Shown here piece after piece: positions 17,294-25,294 of a stretch of DNA of 64,000 nt. The stretch is from positions 1,178,001 through 1,242,000 of the forward strand of contig NZ_CP059572.1 in NCBI RefSeq assembly GCF_019175365.1. The letters are read 5' to 3'. A program made the position numbers and the translations under genes. Source of the stretch: Actinomadura graeca. GTDB taxonomy: Bacteria; Actinomycetota; Actinomycetes; Streptosporangiales; Streptosporangiaceae. Position 1 is the stretch's first letter. The number at the start of each line of letters is the position of its first letter. The notes below the pieces were generated by a model. That model was not told the DNA's origin, did no database searches, and was given only the letters and a program-made list of their open reading frames with translations.

Positions 17294-18733
17294 CTACCCG
17301 CGCTTGACCCGCATGACCAGCAGGGTCGTCAGGAAGGCGGCGGCGGCGAACACGGCGGCGGCCCCGAAGGCCGCGCCCATCCCGCCCAGCGGGTCGGCGG
17401 CGCCCGCGGCCGCCGCGTCGTGCACCGTGACCTGGACGGCGGAGCCGAGCGAGGCGCCCGACCACAGCGTCGCCTGCGCGACACCGGAGGCGGCCCCGGA
17501 GTGCTCGGGGCCGACGCTGCCGAGGATCGTGACGTTCAGCGGCAGTATCGTCATTCCGGCGCCCGCGCCGATGAGCAGGAACGGGCCGAGCACCCCGGTG
17601 AGGTAGCCGTCCCCGGCGGAGATCTGCGACAGCCAGAGCAGGCCCGCCGCCGACAGCAGTGTCCCGGCGCCGACCAGCGGGCGGGCACCGGTCCGGGGCA
17701 GCACCCGCGGCAGCACGCGGACGGTCGCGAACTGGAGCCCGACGAGCGGCAGGAACGCCGCGCCGGCCCGCAGCGGCCCGTAGCCGAGGTTCTGCTGGAG
17801 GTACTGCGTCAGGAAGAAGAACGCCCCGAACATCCCCGCGACCAGCAGCAGCAGGACGGCGTAGGACGCGGCCCTGTCGCGACCGGTGAGCAGCCACAGC
17901 GGCATGATCGGCTGCCGGACGCGCGCCTGGAGGAGCACGAACAGGCCGAGCAGGACGGCCGCGGCGGCGAACGCGGCGAGGGCCGGCCCGTCGTCCCAGC
18001 CGTCGGACCCCGCGCGGATCAGCCCGTACACCAGCGCGGTCATCCCGGACGTGGAGGCCAGCGCGCCCCCGACGTCGAACCGGCCGGGGCGCCGCCCGGT
18101 CTCGGCGAGGACGCGCGGCGCGAGCACCGCCAGGGCCACGCCGACCGGGACGTTGACGAAGAAGACCCACCGCCACGACCCCGCCTCGGTGAGCACGCCG
18201 CCGGCCAGCATGCCGATCGCGCCGCCGGCGCCGCTCACGGCGGAGAAGACGCTGAGCGCGCGGACGCGGGCGGCGCCCTGGAAGTTCGTGGCGATCAGGG
18301 CCATCGCGCTCGGCGCGGCGACGGCGGCCGCGGCGCCCTGGACGGCTCGGGCGGTGAGCAGGAACCAGCCGCTGGTGGCGAACCCGCCGAGCAGGGACGC
18401 GGCGGTGAACCCGGCGACCCCGGCGGCGAACGTCCGGCGGCGGCCGAACACGTCCCCGGCGCGGCCGCCGAGCAGCAGCAGGCCGCCGAACGCGAGCATG
18501 TAGGCGTTCTGGATCCAGGCGAGCCCGCCCGTCGACAGCCCGAGCCCGTCGCGGACCTGCGGAAGCGCGATCGTCACGACGGACGTGTCGAGCACGATCA
18601 TGGCCTGGCAGCCCACGATGACCGCCAGCATGACGCCGGACCGCCGGAAGAGGCGATGATGGAGAGGCGGAGCGACGGCGCCGGGAGGGGCGAACTCCCC
18701 GTGCGCCGCCGTCCGCTCGTTGGATGCGGTCAC
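17294..18733 (-). CDS. MFS drug-export protein, DHA2 family
   Basis: The 479-residue membrane protein is of the EmrB/QacA type. It shows MIVLDTSVVTIALPQVRDGL in helix 1, GGRAGDVFGRRRTF in loop 2-3 and GAGGAIGMLAGGVLTEAGSWRW (motif C) split across helix 5. About 14 hydrophobic stretches follow. It is divergent from a TetR-type regulator gene at 18884, with an inverted repeat between them, so local repression with release by a drug or metabolite is likely. Its 3' end lies 18 bases from the convergent ankyrin gene. Confidence 0.88.
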   Translation of the reverse strand: MTASNERTAAHGEFAPPGAVAPPLHHRLFRRSGVMLAVIVGCQAMIVLDTSVVTIALPQVRDGLGLSTGGLAWIQNAYMLAFGGLLLLGGRAGDVFGRRRTFAAGVAGFTAASLLGGFATSGWFLLTARAVQGAAAAVAAPSAMALIATNFQGAARVRALSVFSAVSGAGGAIGMLAGGVLTEAGSWRWVFFVNVPVGVALAVLAPRVLAETGRRPGRFDVGGALASTSGMTALVYGLIRAGSDGWDDGPALAAFAAAAVLLGLFVLLQARVRQPIMPLWLLTGRDRAASYAVLLLLVAGMFGAFFFLTQYLQQNLGYGPLRAGAAFLPLVGLQFATVRVLPRVLPRTGARPLVGAGTLLSAAGLLWLSQISAGDGYLTGVLGPFLLIGAGAGMTILPLNVTILGSVGPEHSGAASGVAQATLWSGASLGSAVQVTVHDAAAAGAADPLGGMGAAFGAAAVFAAAAFLTTLLVMRVKRG

Positions 18734-18813
18734 GAGGGACCCTCCGGGGGACGGGATTTAAGGAACGGCGAAGTACACTATGTGGGGAACGTATCACCGA
18801 TTCCCGCGAAAGA

Positions 18814-18827
18814 GAACGCTACCGTTC
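18814..18827. promoter_or_regulatory. Candidate TetR operator
   Basis: GAACG, four bases, CGTTC lies in the gap between the divergent exporter and TetR genes, about 57 bases before the regulator start. TetR-family repressors typically bind such dyads between divergent genes. The arms are only 5 bp, so confidence is moderate. Confidence 0.45.
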
Positions 18828-18883
18828 ACTATCTTCGCGAGGTCGGACATCCCGGCGCCGGCGCCGGATCGGGAGAGGACGTG

Positions 18884-19462
18884 GTGAGCACGGGCACCCG
18901 CCGCCGCGGCGGCGATCTGGAGGCGGCGATCTACGAGGCCGTGTTCGAGCAGCTCAAGGCCGTCGGCTACCGCAAGCTGACCATGGAGGGCATCGCGGCC
19001 GAGGCCCGCACCGGCAAGGCCGCGCTCTACCGGCGCTGGCCGTCCAAGGACGAGCTCGTCACCGACGCGCTCAAGCACGTCCTGCCCGAGCCGCCGCCGT
19101 CACCCTCGACGGGGAGGGTGCGCGAGGACGTGCTGCTGCTCCTCACCTGCCTGCGGGACACGCTGGTCGCCTGCCGCGGCGCCGCGCTCAAGGTGCTGAA
19201 GGAGGACAGCGGCGAGGGCAAGGGCGTCATGAACGAGGTCATCCGGACGCGCATCTCCCAGCCGGTCCTGGACCGGCTGTACGAGTCGCTCGTGGAGGGC
19301 GCCGCGCGCGGCGAGGTGCGTCCGGACGCGGCCACCCGGCAGATCGCCAGGGTCGGCCCGGCCATGATCGTCTACCAGAACCTCACCGAGGGCCTCAACC
19401 TCGGCGACGAGGAACTGGCCTCGCTGGTGGACGACGTGCTGATCCCGCTCCTGCGCCCCTGA
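18884..19462 (+). CDS. TetR/AcrR-family transcriptional regulator
   Basis: The protein is 192 residues from GTG 18884; a second GTG three bases earlier is possible, but the GGGAGAGG ribosome site is better spaced for 18884. The N-terminal helix-turn-helix reads YRKLTMEGIAAEARTGKAALYRRWPSKDELV over two helices near residues 25-58. The C-terminal part has the TetR_C_11-like ligand domain with LKVLKEDSGEGKG and TRQIARVGPAMIVYQ. It probably represses the divergent MFS exporter gene in response to an exported compound. Confidence 0.9.
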   Translation: MSTGTRRRGGDLEAAIYEAVFEQLKAVGYRKLTMEGIAAEARTGKAALYRRWPSKDELVTDALKHVLPEPPPSPSTGRVREDVLLLLTCLRDTLVACRGAALKVLKEDSGEGKGVMNEVIRTRISQPVLDRLYESLVEGAARGEVRPDAATRQIARVGPAMIVYQNLTEGLNLGDEELASLVDDVLIPLLRP

Positions 19463-19510
19463 CGGAGGACGGGGGCGGGAGCGGAGACGGGCACGGAGGC
19501 GGGGGCGGGC

Positions 19511-20560
19511 TCAGAGCGTCAGGCCGTCGGGGCTCGGGACCCCGTCGAGCGTCACCCGGCGGCGCGGGTACGGGACCTCGATGCCCTCCTCGCGGAACGC
19601 CCGGTGCAGGCGCTTGACGAACTCGTGCCTGATCCGGAACTGGTCGCCGAACTCGCCGGTGCGCAGGATGACGGTGAAGTCCACGGTCGACTCGCCGAAC
19701 GTGTGGAACCGCACGAGGACCTCCGCGTCCTTCACGCCGCCCTGCACGTCCGCCATGACCCCCTCGCCGACCTCGACCGCGAGCCTCTCCACCCGTTCCA
19801 GGTCCGCCTCGTAGGGCGCCTTCGCCTGGAGCAGCAGCGACATGTCCTGCGCGGGCCGGTGGAAGTTGGTGAGGATCGTGTCGGAGAACCGGGCGTTCGG
19901 GATGACCTCGATGTTGTCCGACAGCGTCCGGATGGAGGTGTTGCGCCAGTTGATGTCGACGACATACCCCTCCTGCCCGCTGCTCAGCTTGATGTAGTCG
20001 CCGGGCTCGATGGTCTTGGACGCCAGCACGTGTACGCCCGCGAACAGGTTCGCGAGGGTGTCCTGGAGCGCCAGCGCGACCGCGAGGCCGCCGACGCCCA
20101 GGGCGCCGAGCAGCGGCGTGATCGAGACCCCGAGGCTCTGCAGCATCACCAGCAGGCCGACGCCGATCACGATCACCCGGGTGATGTTGGCGAAGATCGT
20201 CACGTTGGCGGCGACGCCCTGCCGGGCCAGCGCGATCGAGGTGACCGAGCCCGCGATCAGCCGCGCCAGCGCCAGCGACACCACGAGGATCGTCGCGGCG
20301 GTGAGCACCTTGGCGGTCACGTCCAGCGTGCCGCGCGGCAGTTCCAGCACCTTGGCGGAGATCCAGGCGCCGCCGAGCACCGCGACCGGCACCGCCAGGT
20401 CGCGGACGAGGCGCGCGGCCAGGTCGTCCCACGCCCACCGCGTGTCACCGGCCCGGCGGAACAGCCGGCCGGTCAGCAGCCGCAGCACGACCGCCACCGC
20501 CAGCGCGGCGGCCATGACGATCGCGGCGACGATGACCCGCTGCCAGTTCAGGTCATCCAT
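19511..20560 (-). CDS. Small-conductance mechanosensitive ion channel (MscS family)
   Basis: This 349-residue protein has an N-terminal transmembrane anchor and further hydrophobic segments, then the pore-lining TM3 and beta domain of MscS: PLLGALGVGGLAVALALQD, then FAGVHVLASKTIEPGDYI and the family motif GYVVDINWRNTSIRTL and NIEVIPNARFSDTIL. The C-terminal part is the alpha/beta cytosolic domain. It opens under membrane tension to release solutes on osmotic downshock. The gene is monocistronic, convergent with the TetR gene and divergent from the CocE-type hydrolase. Confidence 0.9.
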   Translation of the reverse strand: MDDLNWQRVIVAAIVMAAALAVAVVLRLLTGRLFRRAGDTRWAWDDLAARLVRDLAVPVAVLGGAWISAKVLELPRGTLDVTAKVLTAATILVVSLALARLIAGSVTSIALARQGVAANVTIFANITRVIVIGVGLLVMLQSLGVSITPLLGALGVGGLAVALALQDTLANLFAGVHVLASKTIEPGDYIKLSSGQEGYVVDINWRNTSIRTLSDNIEVIPNARFSDTILTNFHRPAQDMSLLLQAKAPYEADLERVERLAVEVGEGVMADVQGGVKDAEVLVRFHTFGESTVDFTVILRTGEFGDQFRIRHEFVKRLHRAFREEGIEVPYPRRRVTLDGVPSPDGLTL

Positions 20561-20653
20561 GGCACCGTTCCCACTCCCCTGCGAGACATCTGTTTTGCGA
20601 CATCGGTCCGGATTCGCCCCCTGATCGTAGTGAAGGACCGGAGCGGGTGGGAC

Positions 20654-20686
20654 GCGTCCCGGGCGCAGGGCACCCGCCCGGGACGC
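20654..20686. promoter_or_regulatory. 12-bp perfect hairpin before the CocE-type hydrolase gene
   Basis: GCGTCCCGGGCG and CGCCCGGGACGC are exact complements separated by nine bases. The structure ends five bases before the first possible GTG start (20691). No T tract follows. It could act as an operator, or as an mRNA structure affecting start choice. Confidence 0.4.
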
Positions 20687-20690
20687 GGAA

Positions 20691-22388
20691 GTGGCGGTTA
20701 CGATCGATCAAGTGGTAGGCGAGGGGATGATGCGCCGGCTGGGGGTCACGGCGCTGGGACTGCGGAACGGCCCCCACCGGGTCACGGTCGAGAAGGATCT
20801 GGAGGTCCCGGCCGCGGACGGCGTGACGCTGCTCGCCGACCGCTACGCCCCGGCGGACGTGGAGCGGGCCCCGACGGTGCTCGTCCGCTCCCCCTACGGC
20901 CGCCGCGGGCCGTTCGGGCTGATGTGCGGGCAGGCGTTCGCGTCACAGGGGTTCCAGGCCGTGGTGCAGAGCGTGCGCGGCGGCTTCGGGTCCGGCGGCG
21001 TGTTCGAGGCGCTGGACGAGCGCGAGGACGGCCTCGCCACCATCGCCTGGCTCAAGGACCAGCCCTGGTTCGGCGGCACGTTCGCCATGCACGGCCCGAG
21101 CTACCTCGGCTACGTGCAGTGGGCCGTCGCCGCCGAGGCGGGACCGGAGCTGAAGGCGCTGTCGATGCAGGTCACGGCGTCCACCTTCCGGGACGCCGTC
21201 AACGTCGGCGGGGCGTTCGCACTGGAGTCGGCGCTCATCTGGGTGGACCTGACCGCCCGGATGAAGCACTCGCTGTCGGGCATCACGACCGGCATCATGT
21301 CGCCGCGCCGCGCCCGGCGGGCCGCGCTGTCGGGACGCCCGCTCGCCGAGCTCGACCGGCTCGCGACGGGCGCGCAGCAGCGGTTCTTCCAGGAGCTGCT
21401 CGTCAACGGCCCCGACACGCCGTTCTGGGACAAGCGCGACTTCAGCCCCACCGTCGCGCAGGTGCGGGCGCCGGTGAACATGACCGGCGGCTGGTACGAC
21501 ATCTTCCTGCCCTGGCAGCTGAAGGACTACGCGGCGCTGCGGGCCGCCGGGCACCGCCCCCACCTGACGATCGGCCCGTGGTTCCACGCCGACCAGCGGA
21601 TGATGCGCGGGTCGGTCGGCGAGGCGGTGGGCTGGTTCCGGGCCCACCTGCTGGACGACCCTTCCGGGCTGCGGGACCAGCCCGTCCGGCTGTTCGTGAC
21701 CGGCGCGGGCGAGTGGCGCGAGTTCCCCGACTGGCCCGTCCCGGGGATGCGGGAGCAGCGCTGGCACCTCCAGCCGGGCGGGGCCCTCGCACCGCACGCG
21801 CCGCCCGCCGCCGACCCCGCCGCCAACCCTCCCGACACCTACCGCTACGACCCGGAGCACCCGACGCCGTTCCTCGGCGGGCCCACGCTGCTGGGCGACA
21901 GCCGCCCGTCCACCGACCAGGCCCGCCTGGAGCGCCGCCGGGACGTGCTGACCTACACCTCCGCCGTCCTGGACGAGGACCTGGAGATCATCGGCCCCGT
22001 CACCGCCGACCTGCGCGTCCGCTCCGACCGCGAGCACACCGACTTCGTCGTCCGGCTCTGCGACGTCACACCCGAGGGCGAGTCCCTCAACCTCTGCGAG
22101 GGGATGCGCCGCCTCGTCCCCGGGACACCGGAGGCGGACGGCGACGGCGTCCGCCGCGTCGCCGTGGAGCTGTGGCCCGCCGGCCACCGCTTCCGGCGCG
22201 GCCACCGCGTCCGCGTGCAGGTCGCGAGCGGCGCCTACCCGCGGGTCGCCCGCAACCCCGGCACCGGCGAGCCCATCGGCACCGCCACCGCCATGCTGAC
22301 CGCCGACCAGGAGGTCTTCCACTCCCCCGCCCGCCCCTCCGCGATCATCCTCCCGGTCGTCGACGCCGGGGACGGCGGCCGCTCATGA
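20691..22388 (+). CDS. CocE/NonD family alpha/beta hydrolase
   Basis: The longest reading starts at GTG 20691 (565 residues). ATG 20730 has the better ribosome site (GAGGGG four bases upstream) and avoids the preceding hairpin, so the start is uncertain. The family covers cocaine esterase and X-Pro dipeptidyl-peptidases, which hydrolyse esters or amides with a Ser-Asp-His triad. The nucleophile elbow is HGPSYLGY near residue 136, the oxyanion region is RSPYGRRGPFG, the Asp is likely in GGWYDIFLPW and the His is in GPWFHAD. The C-terminal galactose-binding beta domain (XPP C-terminal) ends with PARPSAIILPVV. The substrate is unknown. Confidence 0.87.
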   Translation: MAVTIDQVVGEGMMRRLGVTALGLRNGPHRVTVEKDLEVPAADGVTLLADRYAPADVERAPTVLVRSPYGRRGPFGLMCGQAFASQGFQAVVQSVRGGFGSGGVFEALDEREDGLATIAWLKDQPWFGGTFAMHGPSYLGYVQWAVAAEAGPELKALSMQVTASTFRDAVNVGGAFALESALIWVDLTARMKHSLSGITTGIMSPRRARRAALSGRPLAELDRLATGAQQRFFQELLVNGPDTPFWDKRDFSPTVAQVRAPVNMTGGWYDIFLPWQLKDYAALRAAGHRPHLTIGPWFHADQRMMRGSVGEAVGWFRAHLLDDPSGLRDQPVRLFVTGAGEWREFPDWPVPGMREQRWHLQPGGALAPHAPPAADPAANPPDTYRYDPEHPTPFLGGPTLLGDSRPSTDQARLERRRDVLTYTSAVLDEDLEIIGPVTADLRVRSDREHTDFVVRLCDVTPEGESLNLCEGMRRLVPGTPEADGDGVRRVAVELWPAGHRFRRGHRVRVQVASGAYPRVARNPGTGEPIGTATAMLTADQEVFHSPARPSAIILPVVDAGDGGRS

Positions 22389-22410
22389 CAGGGCCGGGCC
22401 CCCGGCCCTG
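22389..22410. terminator. Hairpin after the CocE-type gene
   Basis: CAGGGCCGGG, two bases, CCCGGCCCTG follows the stop codon at once. The nearly closed 10-bp arms suggest a factor-assisted actinobacterial terminator without a T tract. It may serve the convergent small secreted-protein gene as well. Confidence 0.5.
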
Positions 22411-22461
22411 AGGGGGCGGGGGCCCGGCGACTCCGTCACAGGTGAAACAACGCGAGACCGG

Positions 22462-22809
22462 CTAGTCGGGGTGGGTGAAGTAGACCGAGGCCACCTTGAT
22501 GGTGTTCTTCAAGTTGTCGGCCGTTTTACCCGCTGGGATTTCCGCCGCCGGCGTCCCGCTGCAGTCAACGGTGGTGTAGAGCTCGGCGTCGAGCGTCGTG
22601 GACCCGTTGGTGCCCGAGAGGGTGTCGAACGGCGTCGACAGCTTCACGCAGTCTTCCCTCGCGGTGATCGTATGGGGCCTTCCCCCTTGGTTTATCTCCG
22701 AGTGGAGGGCCAGCTTCTCGACCGGCGCGGCGTCGGCGGTGCCGGCACCGGCGATCACCCCGAGTGCCAGCAGGGCCGGTGCCAGGACGGTGACGGCGGT
22801 CCTCTTCAT
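22462..22809 (-). CDS. Small secreted protein of unknown function
   Basis: I chose ATG 22809 because AAGGAG lies 8-9 bases upstream and the resulting 115-residue protein begins with a textbook signal peptide (MKRTAVTVLAPALLAL, cleavage likely after TADA). The mature part is about 85 residues. Two cysteines (in REDCVKL and TVDCSGT) could form one disulfide, and much of it alternates as short beta strands. I do not recognise the family. A longer open reading fusing this to the upstream gene frame is an artefact. Confidence 0.72.
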   Translation of the reverse strand: MKRTAVTVLAPALLALGVIAGAGTADAAPVEKLALHSEINQGGRPHTITAREDCVKLSTPFDTLSGTNGSTTLDAELYTTVDCSGTPAAEIPAGKTADNLKNTIKVASVYFTHPD

Positions 22810-22842
22810 ATTCGAGACTCCTTCGTGTGCGGAGAGTGTCCA

Positions 22843-22866
22843 GTGCGTGACTATTAGTGCACGCAC
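22843..22866. promoter_or_regulatory. Inverted repeat upstream of the small secreted-protein gene
   Basis: GTGCGTG, ten bases, CACGCAC forms a 7-bp dyad 34-57 bases before the ATG at 22809. This is the expected promoter position, and the dyad covers a TAATAG stretch on the minus strand. It is a plausible operator. Confidence 0.4.
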
Positions 22867-23054
22867 CACTACCGTCCGACATAGTCGGTGGAGTTGCATG
22901 ATGCTTGCCGGACGGGCGACCGGGCCCCACCGTCCGGGCGACCCGTCCACCACTCTTCCATCACGGTAAGTAGTCGCGCGATCGCCCTTCGGCGTAGCGT
23001 CCTCGTCTGTCGAATGCAGGCAGAGGAGGGTTCCCTGTCGTTCAGCAGGTCCGA

Positions 23055-23696
23055 CTAGCCGCTCGCCCCGGTGGGCGCCGGTGTGAGCAGGGGGAGGACC
23101 GTGCCCGGATGCCAGGCGCCGGTGGCGCCTGGACGCGCGCACAGGTAGGACGCGGCGCGCTGGGCCGTCCAGCCGTGGGCCTCGCGCAGCCCGTTGCCGA
23201 GCATCGTCAGGTAGGGGGCCGTCGGCGCGTTCAGCTCCGCGGGGCCGTGCGGGGCTGGGGCGGTGAAGGTGAGCATGGGGTGCCCGCCCCGCTCGCCGAC
23301 CTTCAGGACCGTCTCGTAGCGGCCGGGGCCGAGGCGCTGGCGCCCCGTCCGGACGACCTCGGACAGGTCGTGGTCGGTGCCGGGGGCGCGGCGCATCTCC
23401 TGGGAGATCACGTCGCTGAACTGGCGGCGCGACAGCAGGTAGGCGCGGGCCGCGGCGCGTCCGGGCAGGTCCGGGTCGTAGAAGGCCATGCCGCCGCCCC
23501 AGACCAGGGACGTCAGCGCGAAGTAGATGCCGCCGGGCATCGTGACCGGCGCCTCCGCGCGGGCCCGGCGCGGGTCGCGGCAGCCCGGGTAGTGCCGGGC
23601 GCCGCCGCTCGGGCGGCCACCGGCCAGATAGCAGCCGAACCTCTCGCGGTAGAGGTTCGAGCCGTAGGCCACGTACCAGAGCGGTTCGTCGTCCAT
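23055..23696 (-). CDS. Gamma-glutamylcyclotransferase-fold (AIG2/GGCT-like) protein
   Basis: The 213-residue protein opens with DEPLWYVAYGSNL, the hallmark YGSN substrate-binding loop of the GGCT/AIG2 fold. The next features are GGIYFALTSLVWGGGMAFYDP and a later RRQFSDVISQEM block. GGCT enzymes release 5-oxoproline from gamma-glutamyl peptides, but this subgroup is not biochemically defined. It is often labelled as something else in databases, so treat the reaction as unproven. The gene is transcribed away from the glycosyltransferase gene at 23865. Confidence 0.75.
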   Translation of the reverse strand: MDDEPLWYVAYGSNLYRERFGCYLAGGRPSGGARHYPGCRDPRRARAEAPVTMPGGIYFALTSLVWGGGMAFYDPDLPGRAAARAYLLSRRQFSDVISQEMRRAPGTDHDLSEVVRTGRQRLGPGRYETVLKVGERGGHPMLTFTAPAPHGPAELNAPTAPYLTMLGNGLREAHGWTAQRAASYLCARPGATGAWHPGTVLPLLTPAPTGASG

Positions 23697-23768
23697 CTCT
23701 TCCAGTATCCCCGCCGGTCACCCTCCGTGCGAAGGGCAGCGGCGAGGAAACAATCCGATTCGCGAGGT

Positions 23769-23797
23769 TTGACGGACTGCGCGCCCGGAAATAGTCT
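23769..23797 (+). promoter_or_regulatory. Promoter for the glycosyltransferase gene
   Basis: TTGACG (23769-23774), 17 bases, TAGTCT (23792-23797) is a good housekeeping-type promoter. It lies about 68 bases before the start codon at 23865, which is preceded by the ribosome site GGAGG. Confidence 0.6.
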
Positions 23798-23864
23798 CAC
23801 CCGAGCAGGTGTCTACGACGCAGATACCTCCAGGCTTCCCCTGTGTTGTCCCGGAGGATCTGTC

Positions 23865-25133
23865 ATGAACCGCCCGCTGAGCATTGCCCTCGTGTCCGCC
23901 TCCGACCTCGACGGCGAGCACGCGCACTCCGTCCACGTCCGGGATCTCGCCCGCTCGCTGGCGAGGCCGCACCACGGTGACGGGACCGGCAACCACGTCA
24001 CCCTGTACACGCGCCGCCAGGACGAGGACGCCCGCGCCCGGGTCCGCCTCGGCCCCGGTGCCGCCCTCGTGCACCTCGACGCCGGGCCCGCGCGGCCCCT
24101 CACCGACGACGAGCACCTCGACCACGCCCGCGACTTCGCCGACGCGCTGCGCCGCCGCTGGTCCGGGGCGGGCCGTCCCGACGTCGTCCACGCGCACGGC
24201 TGGGTCGCCGGCCTCGCCGCCTGCGCCGTCGCCCGCGAGCTCGGCATCCCCTTCTTCCAGAGCTACCACGGTGTCGCCGCCACCGAGCGCCGCGCCGGAC
24301 GCGGCGTCCACCCGCACCGCGACCGGCTGGAGAAGGCCATCGGACGCGGCGCCCACACCGTCCTCGCCGGCAACACCGAGGAGGCCGGCACCGTCGTGCG
24401 GATGGGCGTCCCCCGGCCCGCGGTCAAGGTGATCCCCTACGGTGTGGACCCCGACCAGTTCGCGCAGGCCGGCCCCGCGATGCCGTCCGGCGACCGGGAC
24501 CGCCTGGTGATGGTCTGCCGCGACCTGGAGGCCGGCGACGTCGAGACCGCCCTGCGCGCCCTCGTGCACGTCCCCGACGCCGAGCTGACGGTCGCCGGCG
24601 GGCCCGAGCGCGAGGACCTGGAGAACGACCCGGTCGTGCACCGGCTGCGGCTGCTCGCCAAGGAGCTGCACGTCGCCGACCGCGTCATCTTCCTCGGCCG
24701 GCTGCCCCGCAAGGCACTGCCCAAGCTCCTGCGTACCGCCCGGCTGGCGCTGTGCCTGGCGCCCGTCCAGCCGTCCCCGGCGGTGCCGCTGGAGGCCATG
24801 GCCTGCGGCGTCCCCGTCGTGGTGACCCCGGCGGGCGGCAACGCCGACGAGGTCCTCGACAAGATCACCGGCCTGCACGTCCCGGCGGGACGGCCGACCG
24901 TGATCGGCCGGGCGATCCGCACCCTGCTGGCGGAGGAGACCACCCTGCACGGGTACTCGATCGCCGCCGCGGACCGGGCCCGCTCCCGCTACTCCTGGGA
25001 CCGGATCGCGGGCGAGACCCTGCGCGCCTACGCCAGGGCGCTCCCCGAGCCCGAGCCGGTGCCCGTCCCGGGACCGCGGGAGACCGACGAGGCGGAGCGC
25101 GAGGCCGACCTGATCCCCGCAATGGCCGGCTGA
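23865..25133 (+). CDS. GT4-type glycosyltransferase
   Basis: This 422-residue protein has the GT-B fold of family 4 (MshA/sucrose-phosphate-synthase-like). The N-terminal domain carries IALVSASDLDGEHAHSVHVRDL and VVHAHGWVAGLAA. The C-terminal donor domain has KVIPYGVDPDQF, RVIFLGRLPRKALP and the nucleotide-sugar block PLEAMACGVPVVVTPAGGNA. GT4 enzymes are retaining and use NDP- or GDP-sugars at the cytoplasmic membrane face. The acceptor is unknown, and no mycothiol or cell-wall genes lie alongside. The gene is monocistronic, with its own promoter and a strong terminator. Confidence 0.87.
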   Translation: MNRPLSIALVSASDLDGEHAHSVHVRDLARSLARPHHGDGTGNHVTLYTRRQDEDARARVRLGPGAALVHLDAGPARPLTDDEHLDHARDFADALRRRWSGAGRPDVVHAHGWVAGLAACAVARELGIPFFQSYHGVAATERRAGRGVHPHRDRLEKAIGRGAHTVLAGNTEEAGTVVRMGVPRPAVKVIPYGVDPDQFAQAGPAMPSGDRDRLVMVCRDLEAGDVETALRALVHVPDAELTVAGGPEREDLENDPVVHRLRLLAKELHVADRVIFLGRLPRKALPKLLRTARLALCLAPVQPSPAVPLEAMACGVPVVVTPAGGNADEVLDKITGLHVPAGRPTVIGRAIRTLLAEETTLHGYSIAAADRARSRYSWDRIAGETLRAYARALPEPEPVPVPGPRETDEAEREADLIPAMAG

Positions 25134-25149
25134 CGCGCTACGCCCCCCA

Positions 25150-25185
25150 CGGGGCCCCGGACCCCTCCCCGGGTCCGGGGCCCCG
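25150..25185. terminator. Strong hairpin terminator after the glycosyltransferase gene
   Basis: The 15-base arms 25150-25164 and 25171-25185 are perfectly complementary with a six-base loop. The structure lies 17 bases after the stop codon. It lacks a T tract, as is usual in actinobacteria. Confidence 0.65.
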
Positions 25186-25244
25186 GCACGTCCGCCCCGT
25201 CCTGCGCGCGGCTTGCCCCGCGGGCGGTGTTCGCCCCGGTGGGA

Positions 25245-25294
25245 TACTGTGCGGCATGGCCGAATACGCGACGTCCGGGGGCGCCGGGTGCTGA
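25245..25294 (+). promoter_or_regulatory. Leaderless mini-ORF overlapping the LuxR-type regulator start
   Basis: TACTGT (25245-25250) fits a -10 element five bases before ATG 25256. That ATG opens a 12-codon frame, MAEYATSGGAGC, ending with TGA at 25292-25294. This runs past the regulator GTG at 25288, so the two could be translationally coupled. The mini-ORF is too short to be certain. Confidence 0.35.

Noticed and set aside
22462..23721. Single 419-codon minus-strand gene
   Set aside because: It would fuse an out-of-frame reading of the GGCT-like gene to the small secreted protein; the signal peptide and ribosome site at 22809 mark the true start.
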